Source: Mikania micrantha
Taxonomy: Eukaryota; Streptophyta; Magnoliopsida; Asterales; Asteraceae
Reading direction: 5' to 3'
Assembly (NCBI GenBank): GCA_009363875.1
Contig: CM018681.1
Span: forward strand, 43,218,010 to 43,282,009
DNA length: 64,000 nucleotides
Below the pieces are notes generated by a model. The model saw nothing but the letters and a program-made list of their open reading frames with translations. It had not been told where the DNA came from and made no database searches. The position numbers and the translations under genes were made by a program. Within the stretch, counting starts at the first letter, position 1. Each line of letters starts with the position of its first letter. Below, in pieces: positions 31,984 to 44,011 of this stretch.

Positions 31984-32541
31984 CGTAGATGCATTTTTTG
32001 TCCCTAGTTCATTGTAATAGACTTTTGTGAATGTATAAATCTTATATTATTATCAATGAATAGAAGTTTTATCTATTGTTTGATTTTGTTTTCATGTTAA
32101 AGCTTGAATTATATTAACTGCATGACCATTCATATGAATCAGACATAAGAATGAGTCCATTCGTGCGAATGAATGCCTAGCGAATGTCTAGCTCAGGCAA
32201 ATGAGTCATTAGCATGACTCATTCGCATTAATATCTCCTTCGTCAGAGGCCATTCGCTTGGAGGAGTCTTTAGCATGACTCATTCGTACGAACGACCTCA
32301 GACTATAAATACCCTGCAGAATATTTTTTCAGTTGTCACATCAAACAAGATCCTCCTAGGTTTCACTGCACCGCCCCTGCCTCCAACTTCAAGATTTCGC
32401 CCGTGATTGTTCGTTTCTTGAGTCCACTTTGATTCCACACCATCGGTTGATCACGAGATGCATTAATATTGATTTGAAAACTTCCGAATAGGATTCCGCA
32501 ATATTCGGAGGCACGCCAATCAGATTCCGTTAGGTTTATTA
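31984..32541 (+). mobile_element. C1 right LTR
   Basis: Starts CGTAGATGCATTT, which aligns with the C2 LTR start TGTTGATGCATTT (first base decayed). It contains several ATTCG...CGAAT palindrome relics (32150-32300), TATA box TATAAATACC (32304-32313), then the leader shared with 27694-27937. The exact end is blurred; integrase homology of C1b is readable from about 32543. Confidence 0.75.
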
Positions 32542-32542
32542 A

Positions 32543-33230
32543 ATCTCTGAACGTGGTATACTAAATCAGTTTAGTGCTCCCTGTGTCCCAGAAATAAAAG
32601 GTTTCGCTGAATGGGAAAACCAGACATTGATAAAAGCGGCTCGTAACATGCTTGCTGATTAAACATTACCCATACAATTCTTGAATGAATCTATTTCTAG
32701 TGCATGCTTCATGTTGAATCATGTACTGATTGTAAAAATACGTGGAAAAACTTGCTTTGATTTGCTACATAACATAACACCAAATTTAAAGTATCTTGAA
32801 CCGTTTGGTGCTCCATGCACTATGCTAAAACGTCACGAGTGAGGAAAGTTTAATGGAAAATGGAGGAGGGTTAATTTCTTGGATACAGTACTCCAAACAA
32901 AAGGGTGTATAATCGATCATCTAGAAATGTTGAAGAATGGTACCATATCGATGTTCAACACTATATTTCTCCTCCTCCTGTAAAAGCTCCTGAATGGATG
33001 TTTGATTACTCAGGCCTATTTGACTCATTTAATATTCCTCCTGAATTTTCTGATGAGGAAATTGTTTTCTAAATGATGTATGTTGCATAAGTTGCATCTG
33101 ATGGACAGTGGCAACCTTTTTCTCACAGTGTTGCTACAAATTCCATGCAAACACCTGATAATTGTTTATGCATGCATGAAGATACACTATCACTTTATTC
33201 TTTTATTTCCATTAGCATTTAGTTAAAATG
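32543..33230 (+). pseudogene. C1b: integrase C-terminal fragment of a Sirevirus-like copia element
   Basis: Reads through the C-terminal integrase of the C2 family (LPIQFLNESI, LLHNITPNLKYLEPFGAPCT, then WMFDYSGLFDSFNIPPEFSDEE) with several stops. It lies downstream of the C1 right LTR, although integrase should precede RT, so it is either a second copy that C1 inserted into or a rearranged part of C1. Homology fades around 33150-33230 where G3 begins. Confidence 0.75.
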
Positions 33231-33239
33231 TTTGTCTTA

Positions 33240-35220
33240 ACAACTCTTGCCCCCACTATTTTTCCTAGGTTCGGCTAACACAAAGGCTTGGATTAAGAAG
33301 AAGGTTCGCTGCCCCTCACTGGGCCAAACAGCCCAAAGCTTCGTCTAATCCTCCCACAGGTTCGCTGCTATGCTTGGACAGCCACTTAGGTTCGCTAGCC
33401 TAGGGTTCGTGGCAAGGTTCGACACCTGCAGGTTAGCTGTCAAAGGAGGTTCGCCCATGATGGGTTCGTGGTGAAGGTTCGTAGCTCCCTTGTTCAACAT
33501 GCCTAGGGTTTGGCTAGGTCACCGAGACACCTAGGTTCGGCTATGCAGAAAAAGGTTCGCCCAGGTGCTGGTTACAGGTTAGTGACAGCCAGGGTTCGGT
33601 AAATCAGAGGGAAGGTTCGGCCGATCCAGGTGCTGTCACGAACCCAGCCCTATCATCATCATCAGCAGCTCTAATTTGTTATAGACTCACTGTACACGTT
33701 GTTTCCAGTTCATACAATTTTGTTTTTAGTAGTTTCAATTGTAGAAGTCATTTAAATGTGATGATAATTACATGGTTATGTTTTAAGTGAAAACAACCAA
33801 CTAAAACTCGAGATTTACCTCTTAAGCGTGACCAAATGATGAGTTTCTTTGTGGGTTCACGATCTACTTGGTCTCATGAACGTTTTGACACCAATATCCT
33901 TCCAAATGGTTGAGATATGAAGAAGAAATTCTAGAGAGAAGGTAGAGAGAGAAAGTGGCAAAAATAGGGTTTTTAGAGAGAGGGAGATGGTGGAAATGAG
34001 GGAGAAGAAGCTATTCTTCTTCCTTATAACGTGTTCCGTCCCCATGTGCTTGGTCTCGTTTATATCGCGTAAAATATTATCAAGCGTTCGGTTTTTATTG
34101 TATAATATATTTAAAACATGAAGAGTTTAAGTAAATATGTTTCGTTTTAATAAAATGATTTTAAATAAAATTGTTTAAACACAATGCCTCCGTTTTCTTT
34201 CGTTAAATTAATTAATTAAATAAAACGATTTATTCGGTTTTTGTTCTAGGTTGTGATTCCTAATAAACGTTATTAGTTTCCATTTATTTATTTTATATCG
34301 TTAAATGTTATTTCGTTATCTCGTCGAAACGCATTACTCGCGTACCTATTGGTAAAGATCGTCACCTTTTCGAATCCGACGCTTGTGCCGTATTTCGATT
34401 CGATTTACGATTTATGGAACATCATTTCAAAATATTATTCCTAATAATTATATTCGTGTGAATCGTCACCCAGGCGAATACATTATTAAGTTAATATTTC
34501 TGAAACAACATTCGGTTTCATTTATAATCGTAACCTCACCATCGCATGTTCATTTCCCATATCATTTTCATTATCTTATTATGTTGAAAATTATGTTTTC
34601 CCAATCCAATCCCACTAAACCATATCACTGACACATCCATAATAGACCGAAATATGCTAATGTATAGGGCATATGTAGGGGTAGGTCGCAACCTCCCCAG
34701 CCACCGTCCCACCACTATTTCGATAAACCATGACCATGTGTCCTTGACTATGTTTAGCAACCAAACAATAACCAACTCCTAATTCCTTTCCATTCCAAAC
34801 CAAAACCTCGAACTCTCCTCACCAAAGCCTCAACACTGATATAATCATGATACACCGAAGATGTCTTATGTATAGTGCATATGTAGAGGTCAGTCGCAAC
34901 TGCCTCAGCCACCGTCCCACCACCTCTTCGATAGACCATGATTATATCCTTGTCTATATTTGATTATAGAATCCTAAACCACAACTCTTCCTAATCAACA
35001 ATCCATAATATGTGAATTTAACTGCGATAAACTCTCTGGTTGTGTTTTGTTGTGTTTCAACCAAACTTCCCATGGTTTATGCATATAATAGTATGTTCTC
35101 AATATGTATCCTGATATCAGTAATAATATCCAATAAATCATCATTATTAATAACTATCATATCAGGTTGTAATAGTACAATGAAACATGTACGGACAACC
35201 TGAAATATAGTGATGTTACA
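33240..35220 (-). mobile_element. G3 3' LTR, truncated
   Basis: In element sense it starts TGTAACATCAC at 35220 next to the polypurine tract. It holds two copies of a GTGGTGGG...CCCTATACAT block (34863-34924, 34655-34716) in U3, a TATA-like GTTATAAGG (about 34023-34031), a CT-rich leader with TTGGTGTC, a donor AGAG|GTAAAT (about 33823) and about 13 CGAACC words (33640-33270 on the minus strand). No terminal TGTCACA is found near 33230, and the second donor, acceptor and LTR end are missing, so roughly half the LTR is lost. The left boundary is approximate. Confidence 0.8.
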
Positions 35221-35237
35221 GTCTCCCCTAGTTAAGG
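35221..35237 (-). promoter_or_regulatory. G3 polypurine tract
   Basis: Minus-strand CCTTAACTAGGGGAGAC abuts the LTR start. It is preceded by the hairpin GAATTTCG-GGA-CGAAATTC (35238-35256). Confidence 0.78.
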
Positions 35238-35239
35238 GA

Positions 35240-35955
35240 ATTTCGTCCCGAAATTCAACTTGGAGTGACCGTAGTAAATAAATGTGAGTACTTAAGCTTC
35301 ATCTGATCTTCCTGTTCCCAGGTGAATTCTGGACCACGCTTCGACTCGCATCGTACTTTGACAATTGGAATTCTACTACGTTTGAGCTTTTTAACCTCAC
35401 AGTCCATTATCTCGACTGGTTTTCAACGAAGTGCATGGTATCATCGACGCGAATGTCATAGGGTGGTACCTGAAGATCTTGATCAGCTAAGCACTTTCTT
35501 AAATTGGATACGTGAAACGTCGGTGTACATTGGTAAGTTCAGGAGGAAGTTCCAACTTGTAGGCAACCTTCCCGATCCGTTCAAGAACCTTAAAAAGGCC
35601 AACATAACGTGAAGCAAGCTTTCCCTACTTCCCGAATCGTACCACTCTTTTCCAAGGTGATCCTTTGAGTAATACCATATCTTCAACTTCAAACTGTAAA
35701 GGTTTCCGTTGTTTATCTGCGTAGCTTTTCTGTCGACTGCGTGCAGCTAACAGATTGTCACGGATTCGGCGGATATTTTCAGTCGTTTCTTGAATAATCT
35801 CGAGACCAGTGATCTGCGATTCGCCGACCTCGGTCCAACAAATAGGCGACCGGCATTTTCTACCATAAAGAGCTTCAAACGGTGCCATACCAATGCTCGC
35901 GTGATAACTGTTGTTATACGAGAACTCAACTAACGGTAGATGGCTATCCCAGTTG
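35240..35955 (-). pseudogene. G3 integrase C-terminus and chromodomain region
   Basis: The 5' part of this piece is well kept: NWDSHLPLVEFSYNNSYH, then GRKCRSPICWTEVGESQ and DKQRKPLQFEVEDMVLL (35955-35625). Downstream, frameshifts and stops break the integrase tail and chromodomain, with VAYKLELPPEL still readable. It is cut by S1 at 35960 inside the conserved DFGG/NWDSHLPL segment and continues at 40489. Confidence 0.87.
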
Positions 35956-35960
35956 CCACC
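35956..35960. repeat. Target site duplication of S1, left copy (CCACC)
   Basis: CCACC precedes S1 and recurs at 40484-40488. Removing S1 and one copy restores reading across the G3 integrase. Confidence 0.92.
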
Positions 35961-38900
35961 TGTCACACCCCTAGCCGGCAGGCTGGATCGACTTTCCCTC
36001 CGGGCAGAAGGTTCCCGGGGTGCAATATCGTTTGATAATCGAAATGTTCAGATTGTTTACATAGCACATGAGATATAAATGAGAAATGCTATATGACATC
36101 AATACAGAATTACAAAGTTAAATTACATAGTCATGTTTATAATTTAACTAAGTAATTCTAACAAAAGAGTCATTGTGATTTCTATCTTGTAACTGTACAA
36201 GATATACAAGAGATGATTCATAGTTTTTGTCATCCCAAAAGTATGCAACACAAAATGAAGCTAGGTCTTCTAAAAGTCCACTAGCTTAGTTCTCGAATGT
36301 AGGTAACTACACATGTTCGTCACCTAAGAAAACATGCATTTAAACAAAGTCAACACTAGGTTGGTGAGTTCATAAGTATGATAATAGAAAACCTTCATTT
36401 GTTCACATGCACAATCACAATGTCATTCATGTTATTTGTATGTTGTTTGATTCACCCGTTCACCCAATGGCTTCTCAATAGCTATATTCACAAGTAATAT
36501 ATCATCCTATTACTTATGCTTATACATAGGGCATATGTAGGGGAACCAAGCCCTAACAAACAACCCACCACATACCTACTAGAACTCCACACTACTTGCA
36601 ATACAACTATCGATATCCATTTCTACTTCACCTGTTCATCTCGTTTGTTAATCACCAGTAGCATCATATGTAGAATAATATAATAATAGGGTTTTAGTTA
36701 TCAAACCGGGGTATTGATAACCCTCTTATGTATTAAGGATATTAGATTAATTTAATATGATCCTTGTATTATTCTATTACTTGTGGGGTTAACTGTTAAT
36801 CACTTTTAAATATTAAGAGTGTTAGTTAACCATTTGATATTTGTTCCCAATCATAGTGCATAGAGCCTAAAAGGAATCTATTGTAATCCTCACGTAATCA
36901 GATTACAATGCATCCGATTTACCTCTACCACCTTGTGTATCCGTAGGCCTCAACGACATCTATTACCAGTAGTATGACACGAGAGAAGATCAATTTCTAA
37001 ATCTACTAGTCAATAGGATCCCGCTGGATTGATTACAATTTCACTGCAGATTAGTATCACCATGCGTCGCTTTCCAGACCCTGACTTGAACTCACCTTGT
37101 CACCGGTCATACGTTACCGACCAATGAATCAATACAATCAACATACTAGCCCTACAAGCTAGAGGTTTGTCACACCTATGGTACCACTATGCTATCGTCG
37201 GTTTAGTCACGTCAAATTAACTGGTCAGCGAATTATAAGGGGCTTACAGTGATCTATTAAGTACATGGCACATGATTGAAATGATATAATGCAGACAGTT
37301 CAATAGTAATCAATTGTATTACGTGTCCATCGGTGTTATTTGTTCTCAATGTTATATGTTCTCGCTGTTGTTAAAAAGGTTAAATAAGAACTCGTCTTAT
37401 TACATTATGTTAATTATTGTGTGAATGATGTTGTTATCATGAAGTTACATTATCATGATTATCATTCCTTGTTATTCCATGTAGTCACCATGTTGTCACT
37501 AAGTTGTAGTAAGAACTAGTCTTACTACACTTAGTCGACTCAGGTGGTGGATGATTCCTTGTTCCATGTTCTCTTGTAATATGTGTTGAGTTGTAAGCTA
37601 AGTGTTATAAGCACCTGTCTTATTACACTTAGTTAACTCTAGTGTTGAATGATGTTAAGAAGATGTGTTATCTTCATATCATTATTGTGTTTTGTTCTTG
37701 TCATCATGTATATCTGTGACTATCTCCATGTTCATACTTGTAAGAATAACTAAGTGTTTTAAGATATAATCTTACAACTATGTTATTCTATTGTGTTGAT
37801 GAGTTAAGAAATTATATTATCATATTCATCTTCGTTGTTCTTGTCATATCATGATCATACAAGCATGCATACAATGATAAATGATAATAAAGTAAACAAT
37901 ATTATCTAATCATAGTATAAGCAATAGGTTAAACATTAAAAATTTTAAGTAAATAAAAGTAAAGCATGTTTCTCAGCCCCGAGAGTTTAAAATCAGTTAA
38001 GATTAGAAAAGGGGCATATGAACTCACCTTGCGTTTGAAGTGATTGACTTAGCTTAAACGAAGAAATGCACGCGCTCTTGATTGTATACGTTGTTGTTTT
38101 CATGATCCTGTATTGGTTTCATGTTGTTCGTAACTTGTAAGTATGAGTTGTAAATATTCGTGTGTGTGTATGTGCTAACCCTAAAGTTAATTAACACTCG
38201 CCTGTCTCGGTCATTGTTCCTCATTCGGCCCATCTTGGTTGTTATTGACTTGGCAACCCTTATCCCACTAGGTTTATGTTAGCTCACCTTATTTTTAACT
38301 TTAAACTTCATTTAAATAACTATTGTGACGAAAAGGATTCTAAGTATATAACTTAGATTTTACATCAATGTTATAAATCCGTGGCATCTTATAACATCTC
38401 TTTAATTGTTTGTTTCCTTGTATTCGTTACCACTAAACCTTGTGGGCCTTCGGTTGGACCAAGTGTTATATGTATGGGCCAAAACAATGGGCCGGTTGTT
38501 TACTTGATTTGTTTAAGGTTATGGGCCGAATGATATTGGGCCGGGTGTGTGTGTGTAAGTCGCTTGGGTTAAACATAGGCCGTTTGTGAGGCTAGTCTTG
38601 GGCCGACTCATGGATTTTAGCAACGTAGACTTAATCAACTTCTTGGGCTGGTTAACTGGGCCTACCTAAGGTCATGGACCCAACTAACAGTCTTAGTCCG
38701 TTTGAGTGCATCTTAGGTTGATAGAGTTGTATAACCGGACATGGATGTTAGGCCGAGATAGCCAAGTTAGACCAACCCGAGCCTAGGTTCGCTACCATTT
38801 GTGGCTGGACCAACTTAGTTTCATTGATGTTGCACTAGGTTCGGCCAAGTTAATGCGCAGGTCCAAGGTTCGTGGTGCCTTGGTTCGTTGAGGTGAGGGT

Positions 38901-40483
38901 TCGCGACTTTCCCCCTGGGGTTCAGTGGTTCATGGTTAGCCTAGGGATTCGGTTGATGTTTTCCATAGGTTCGCCATTCTTACCACAGGTTCGACAGATT
39001 CCCCCTTGCATGAGGTTTGGCGGTCATTGGTTCATGAATGGTGAGGGTTCGGCCAAGGCACAGAAGGGGTTCGGCTTAGTGTAGGTTCGCTAGTGGGAGC
39101 ATGTAGGTTCGTTCCCGGATGGTTCGGGATATTAGGGTTCGTGGCTGGCACAAGGTTCGTCCCTTTTTCCCGCTAAGCACAGGTTCGCTACCCTAGATGA
39201 TGGTTCGGCTGATGGTGGCTTCGTGACAACCCCAAGGTTCGTGGATGATGAAGAAGGTTCGGCACTGGTTCGCTACAGCAGAACAAATTCGGCCGACCCA
39301 GCCACCATGCGATCCTGCACCTGCTTTGTCATCATCTTCGAATCTCGGTAGTTGCAGAGCCGTTCCCAGGATGGTGTTGTGTGAGGGTGAGCTTTCGAGG
39401 GTGTAGAGTCGAAAGTTGCGGTCTAAAACCCGACCAAAGTTTGGTTCCAACAATAATGTAAAAACCCTACTTTTCGTGGCTGTTCAAGCAACTATACCTC
39501 GGATTTGGCTGGACAAACGCTTAGATCTGCTGTACTTTCTTGTAGAGGAGGTCGAGGGCTACTCGTGGACACCAAGAACGCCCAATTTCGTTGAGAAATG
39601 AGTGAGATATGGAGCTTTGAAGGTTGATAATGGTGGTGGGAGGTGGAAATCCGGAAATCTTGGTGTAGAGAGAGAATGGAGGTTGGTGAAATGAAATAAA
39701 TGACTTCATTTGTTGTTTATATACCCCGAGGGTATTCAGGTTCGTTTCGGTTGCTCGATTCGAGTTTTCGTTGCATTTCTAGAACATAACGCGCATTTAA
39801 ATTGTTATAAATTAAAAAGATTTGTTTTAATTATTTTGATAAGTTTCGAAAATGTAAAACATTAAATATTTTATTTTATTAATTTATTTTCGTTTCGTCA
39901 GAACGCGTCACCATCGCGCGTATTCGTTCGAATCGTCACCCGAACGAAGACGACAATGGTTTTGCTTTCTGACTTTTGTTTTCAACTTTCCAGTCATGAT
40001 TTCAGAACGTTAAACTCACAGATATGTTTGTATGAATCGTCTCCCACGCAAACACACTGTCAGTTCGTTATTCTGAAACAACACTGCAATATTGTTTTAA
40101 ATGGTATTTCCTCACTGTCGGACTCAACTAAACATCTTGTTTACACGTTGTTTTCACATTGATTTATCGGCCATCAGATTCCTGTCATCTATGGATATCA
40201 GATTGCAACCGATTTGTTCTTGTTATTCTCTTGAACACTATTGTTTCTCTTGATTAGTTGTGTATACTGTACTTAGGTTTTCACCTAAATACTAACAACT
40301 ATGGTTTATAATGAGTGTTGTACTTATGGCATTTAAGTTTACACATAAATACGTACAACTGTTTCTTGCATTTTGAATTCTGTTAATACAAGTACTGTTC
40401 ACAAACATGTATATACACACAGTAATTATTGAAAGTACACGTACCGTATGGACTTGCCGGCCAGTCAGGTACTAGTTGTCACA
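35961..40483 (-). mobile_element. S1: solo LTR of a chromovirus, 4,523 bp
   Basis: Bounded by TGTCACACC and GTTGTCACA on the plus strand (TGTGACA at both ends in element sense) and by CCACC duplications. No gag-pol or primer site lies inside, so this is a solo LTR, the product of LTR-LTR recombination. In element sense: TATA box GTATATAAAC (39725-39716), CT-rich leader with TTCTTGGTGTCCACG, donor CGAG|GTATAG (GT 39497-39496), about 19 CGAACC words (39290-38780), second donor AAG|GTGAGTTCAT (GT 38027-38026) with GCCCC...GGGGC, a GTGGTGGG...CCCTATGTAT block (36574-36517), GTTGAC and acceptor TTTTCTTAG (AG 36325-36324), and a GC-rich end resembling the G2 LTR end. Confidence 0.92.
38780..39290 (-). 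repeat. CGAACC word array in S1
   Basis: About 19 GGTTCG words on the plus strand (CGAACC in element sense) within 510 bp, with almost none reversed. Same position relative to TATA and leader as in G2, G3 and S2. Confidence 0.85.
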
Positions 40484-40488
40484 CCACC
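40484..40488. repeat. Target site duplication of S1, right copy (CCACC)
   Basis: Exact match to 35956-35960, inside the G3 integrase reading frame. Confidence 0.92.
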
Positions 40489-41193
40489 GAAATCGATGAC
40501 ACAAGCTCTCAACATTTCTTCAAGTGTTTGAATCGTCCGCTCCGTCTGTCCATCCGTTTGACGATGATATGCGGTGCTAAGATCCAATCTTGTTCCAAAA
40601 GCTTCATGAAGTGATTCCCAAAATCATGCCGTGAAACCAGCATCACGATCCTATACTATGCTTAAGGGAAGTCCATGTCGGCTAACGATCTCATCAACGC
40701 AGATACGAGCTAATTTCAGCGCAAGGTACGTCTCGCGTATCGGTAAGAAATGAGCCGACTTGGTTAATCGATCTATTATCACCCAAAAACTATCATTGCC
40801 ACTTGCGTTCCGTGGGAGTTTGGTAATAAAATCCATGGATATATTCTCCCACTTCCACATGGGTATTTTTGGTTGTATTAACAATCCCGAAGGTCATTGG
40901 TGTTCTGCCTTAACTTTAGCGCAGTTAAGGCACTTGGATACATACTCATAAATGTCCTTTTTTTCATTCCAGGCCACCAGGACAAGGCTCTAAGGTCTTG
41001 ATACATCTTATCAGCACCCGGATGGATTGAGTAACGTGACGTATGAGCTTCATCCAAAATCATCATCCTAAGATCATCCCTGTTCGGTATCCATAACCGA
41101 TTCAAATAATACATCAAACCTTCATCCTTAGTTTCCAATAGTAACTCGGCCCTGCAAGACATCTCATTTTTCAGGCTATCTTGAGACACTAAG
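40489..41193 (-). pseudogene. G3 integrase, zinc finger and catalytic core
   Basis: Read on minus: IWIP-like segment NRLWIPNRDDLR, zinc-finger half DEAHTSRYSIHPGADKMYQDL, MDFITKLPRNASG with the first Asp, DEIVSRHGLPLSIV, then a stop directly before the second-Asp segment DRDAG, then the Glu region QTERTIQTLEEML. Frame breaks at about 40880 and 40650. At 41193 the coding region is interrupted by C2; the upstream G3 pol lies outside the window. Confidence 0.85.
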
Positions 41194-41823
41194 TGTTGTT
41201 GGGCTGTGTAGGACCAAGAAGGAGCTCGGAAACAATCCGATTCCAAGGGAAATCTTCTTGAAAGCCTCTGGAATAGTGCGGAATCCTATTCCCGGGTTTT
41301 CCAATCAAAATCAACAGCAACCGTGGTGAATCGAGTGTGTAGAATCAACGTCCGAGTGAGAATCGATCACCACGGGTTGAGAATCGAAGTTGGACGTGAA
41401 GAATCGCTCAAAACCTCAAGGGTTTTACACTAGAGTGCACTGGGAAGAATGAGGACTCTGCAAAGTTGGGTTTATGATTTGAACATGTATTTATAGACTG
41501 TAGTCATTCGGCCGAATGAGTGGCCGAAACAACTCATTCGGCGAATGACTATGTCGAATAGACAAGTCAGTCGAATGAGTCTTTCAGCATTCGCTGAGTA
41601 TAGTCAGTCGCTATTCTCATTCGGCGAATGACTTCATTCGTTAGAGTCATTCGCCCGAATGAGTCATACTCATACTCAAATATTAATTAAATCAAATCAA
41701 ACAATCATATAATCAATATTAAACATTAAGAACAATGTATAAAGACAACTTCCATTAATATAACTTTAATCTTTACATGATGATTAGTACAAAAGTGAAC
41801 TAGGGACATTAAATGCATCAACA
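41194..41823 (-). mobile_element. C2 3' LTR (about 630 bp)
   Basis: Plus strand runs from TGTTG to CAACA, so the ends are inverted TGTTG/CAACA; the outer edge is uncertain by 3 bp because of a TGTTGTTG repeat. It holds multiple ATTCGNCGAAT palindromes (41510-41670) directly upstream (in element sense) of a TATA box CTATAAATAC (about 41497-41487). The same arrangement occurs in the C1 LTR. The insertion site lies in G3 pol. Confidence 0.85.
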
Positions 41824-41838
41824 AACTCCCCCTTGGAC
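41824..41838 (-). promoter_or_regulatory. C2 polypurine tract
   Basis: Minus-strand TCCAAGGGGGAGTTT abuts the LTR. It starts a few bases after the stop of the 3' ORF. Confidence 0.85.
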
Positions 41839-41843
41839 CTAGT

Positions 41844-42929
41844 TCAGCTCTTGGAAGTGTCTTTCTTGAAATATTTCTCAGTAATAGCTTTCCAGTCAGC
41901 TCCAGCATGAACCTTTAAGCGTATGCAGATTCCGATCACTCTCATGAACTGAAGTGCCTGTTCCATGTCCTGTACATCGAAGAAAATCTGATGACGATAC
42001 AGTGCTATAACATCTTTGTGGGACAAGTTAGTCAACCACATTGGCTCAAAAATCCGTACTATCTCCCACTTCTTATCTTTGCATAGAACGATCACAGCTT
42101 CTCCAGTACGTCCGTCATAATACCACCATCGGAAGCCTTCCATAAAATCTTGACGCATCTTCCTCAAAGGAATCTTCTTCAAGACTTTAGGAGGAAGCCA
42201 CTTTAGGATAACTTTATGCTTTCTGGTGTCTCCATCAATCTCAGGCAGATAATAACGTTCAGGCTGTTGAGACTGGAAGTTTACCCACCTCTTTCTGTAC
42301 TCATATTGAAGCTGTCGAGAGAACCAAGCAGACATCCCGGAATCTTCACTGTATAACATCTTCAAACATGCTAACTGATTAACTTCAAAGCCTGGCAACG
42401 TCTTGAAGTCATGGGGATGCTTGAAATAAGCAATTCCTCTCTCTCTCTTCACCGCATAACACCCTAAATCATGAAAGTATGCCCAGCTTAGAATTTGACC
42501 TCTAGCCTTGTAGCCTTTGGTCCTGTAGACTTTCTTGTGTGTGTCTGGCATCTTCCTGGTGCTTTCCCTTTTCAGGACCTCCCAGTAGGCCTGCCATTCC
42601 TCTTTCCTTTTCTTTTGATCATCAGCTTCGGCTTTGCTGACCTCAACCTGTTCTTCTAAGTATCGGATCAGTAGATCTTCGGTTGCTTGATCAAACAGAT
42701 CAGTAAATGTTGGGAGCTCTTCCTCAGCTAATGTGTACTTTGGATACTCATCCTCGGTTATGTCCTCCAGAATAACCTCATCAATGTCATCAAAAGGTTC
42801 TGGAGATGGTTCATCAAACACTGGTACAGAGGAATCATCAGCAACAACCTCATATGGGTTAAGCCTGAACAGTTCTGCAATCTGTTCCTTTGATAGGCAA
42901 TGTATGATGCCTTGAGCGTCAAGAATCAT
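41844..42929 (-). pseudogene. C2 3' ORF, C-terminal third (361-codon open frame)
   Basis: Unbroken frame with DDIDEVILEDITEDE, TFTDLFDQATEDL, a Lys/Glu-rich coiled-coil-like stretch (about residues 105-125), SWAYFHDLGCYAVKRERG, then WWYYDGRTGEAVIVLCKDK and HQIFFDVQDMEQALQF. It ends next to the polypurine tract. It matches C1 at 30556-31930, which shows it belongs to the element and not to the host. No signal peptide or transmembrane segment is seen. It is in the retroviral envelope position but has no recognisable envelope feature. A TGA at about 42946 separates it from the middle part, where C1 has a sense codon. Confidence 0.75.
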
Positions 42930-42953
42930 AGTGAGAGTCTCATCCAGTTGACG

Positions 42954-43895
42954 TCACAGAGGCACAGCTTCAACTTCCTCAGTAGCTTCAGGTTCAGCAG
43001 TCTTCGTGGGAGAAGATGGAGGAGGAGCCTGTTTCTTCTTGTCATTGGCTTTATTGGATCGAATCTCCGATGTAGAAGGGGCTTGATCATCATCGTCATC
43101 ATCATCAGTACTTGATGAACCAGAAGACCCACTTCCTGATCCGTCCTTGTCATCATCATCAGATTCATCATCTTTCTCTGAATCCTCATAGTCAACCTTT
43201 TCCTCCTCAGACTCTTCTTCTTCTTCTTCATCATCTTCTTCTTTGTCTGATTCATTGGAATGAGCAACAGTGCCTTCAAGCCTGGGAGTGCCTTCCTTGG
43301 AACCTTCAACCAGTTCAGCAAGTCGGGCGTTCTCAGCTTCCAGAGCCAGAATACGATCACTGAAATCAGTGGCAGTAAGTGCCAACTTATTATGCTCATC
43401 AATATATTTCAACAACTGTTCTTCTTGCTGGGCTGATCTGGCTCTGAGGTCTGCTCTCTGATCCGCGGCTTGAAGCAACAGTGCATCCTGATCTGTTATG
43501 CTCTGAGTAAGTTGAGTGATAATCAGATCCTGCTCTCTACTCTTCCTTTCTTGCTCCATATTCCTCTCCATCAGTCTTAGTACCATACTGTTTAGTGTAC
43601 TCAGTTGATCAACAACTGAAACAGTAGGTATAGACATGTCAGCCCGTGAGATGGAGGGACCACCAGAAGCAGTAGAGAATACGGGACCCTGAGTCATAGA
43701 GGTAGTCAGAGGGGCAGTGGTAGCACGAACATGAGTAGCCCTTGACCGTGTCAGTGAAGAAACTGAAACAGCTGCTACTGATGTGACAATAGTTGTAGCA
43801 ACTGTCGTCAGTTCTGACCTCCTCTGGAATGCGAACCTAGATCTCTTTCCTCTCCCAGCCCCTGAAGATGAAGTCTGAATAGCAGCAGCAGTCAT
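42954..43895 (-). pseudogene. C2 3' ORF, middle part: coiled coil and acidic tract
   Basis: 313-codon frame. Residues 1-100 are Ser/Thr/Ala-rich after a basic GRGKRSRFAFQRR. About 108-205 form a strong predicted coiled coil rich in Leu, Gln and Glu (MVLRLMERNMEQER ... ILALEAENARLAELV). About 215-280 form an acidic Asp/Glu/Ser tract, followed by a Lys-rich end. Coding evidence is the C1 homologue and continuity with flanking parts. The frame extends upstream to a stop near 43975. Confidence 0.72.
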
Positions 43896-44011
43896 AGCTG
43901 CAGTAGCAGGAGCAGAGGATCTAGGAGGTGGAGAAATGTCAAAATCTGGAATGAATAAAGGATCAGAAATCTATTCTATCTCTGTTTCACTCCTCTTCCT
44001 TTTCCTCTTTG

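Noticed and set aside
33240..33300. A clean right-hand end and target duplication for the G3 3' LTR
   Set aside because: No TGTCACA or TGTGACA is present at the junction with C1b, so I could not define an intact end. The LTR is treated as truncated.
38780..39290. Pol III B-box or tRNA-derived origin for the GGTTCG words
   Set aside because: Only the six-base core fits. The following A and TCC of a B-box are mostly absent, and no A-box or clover-leaf is seen.
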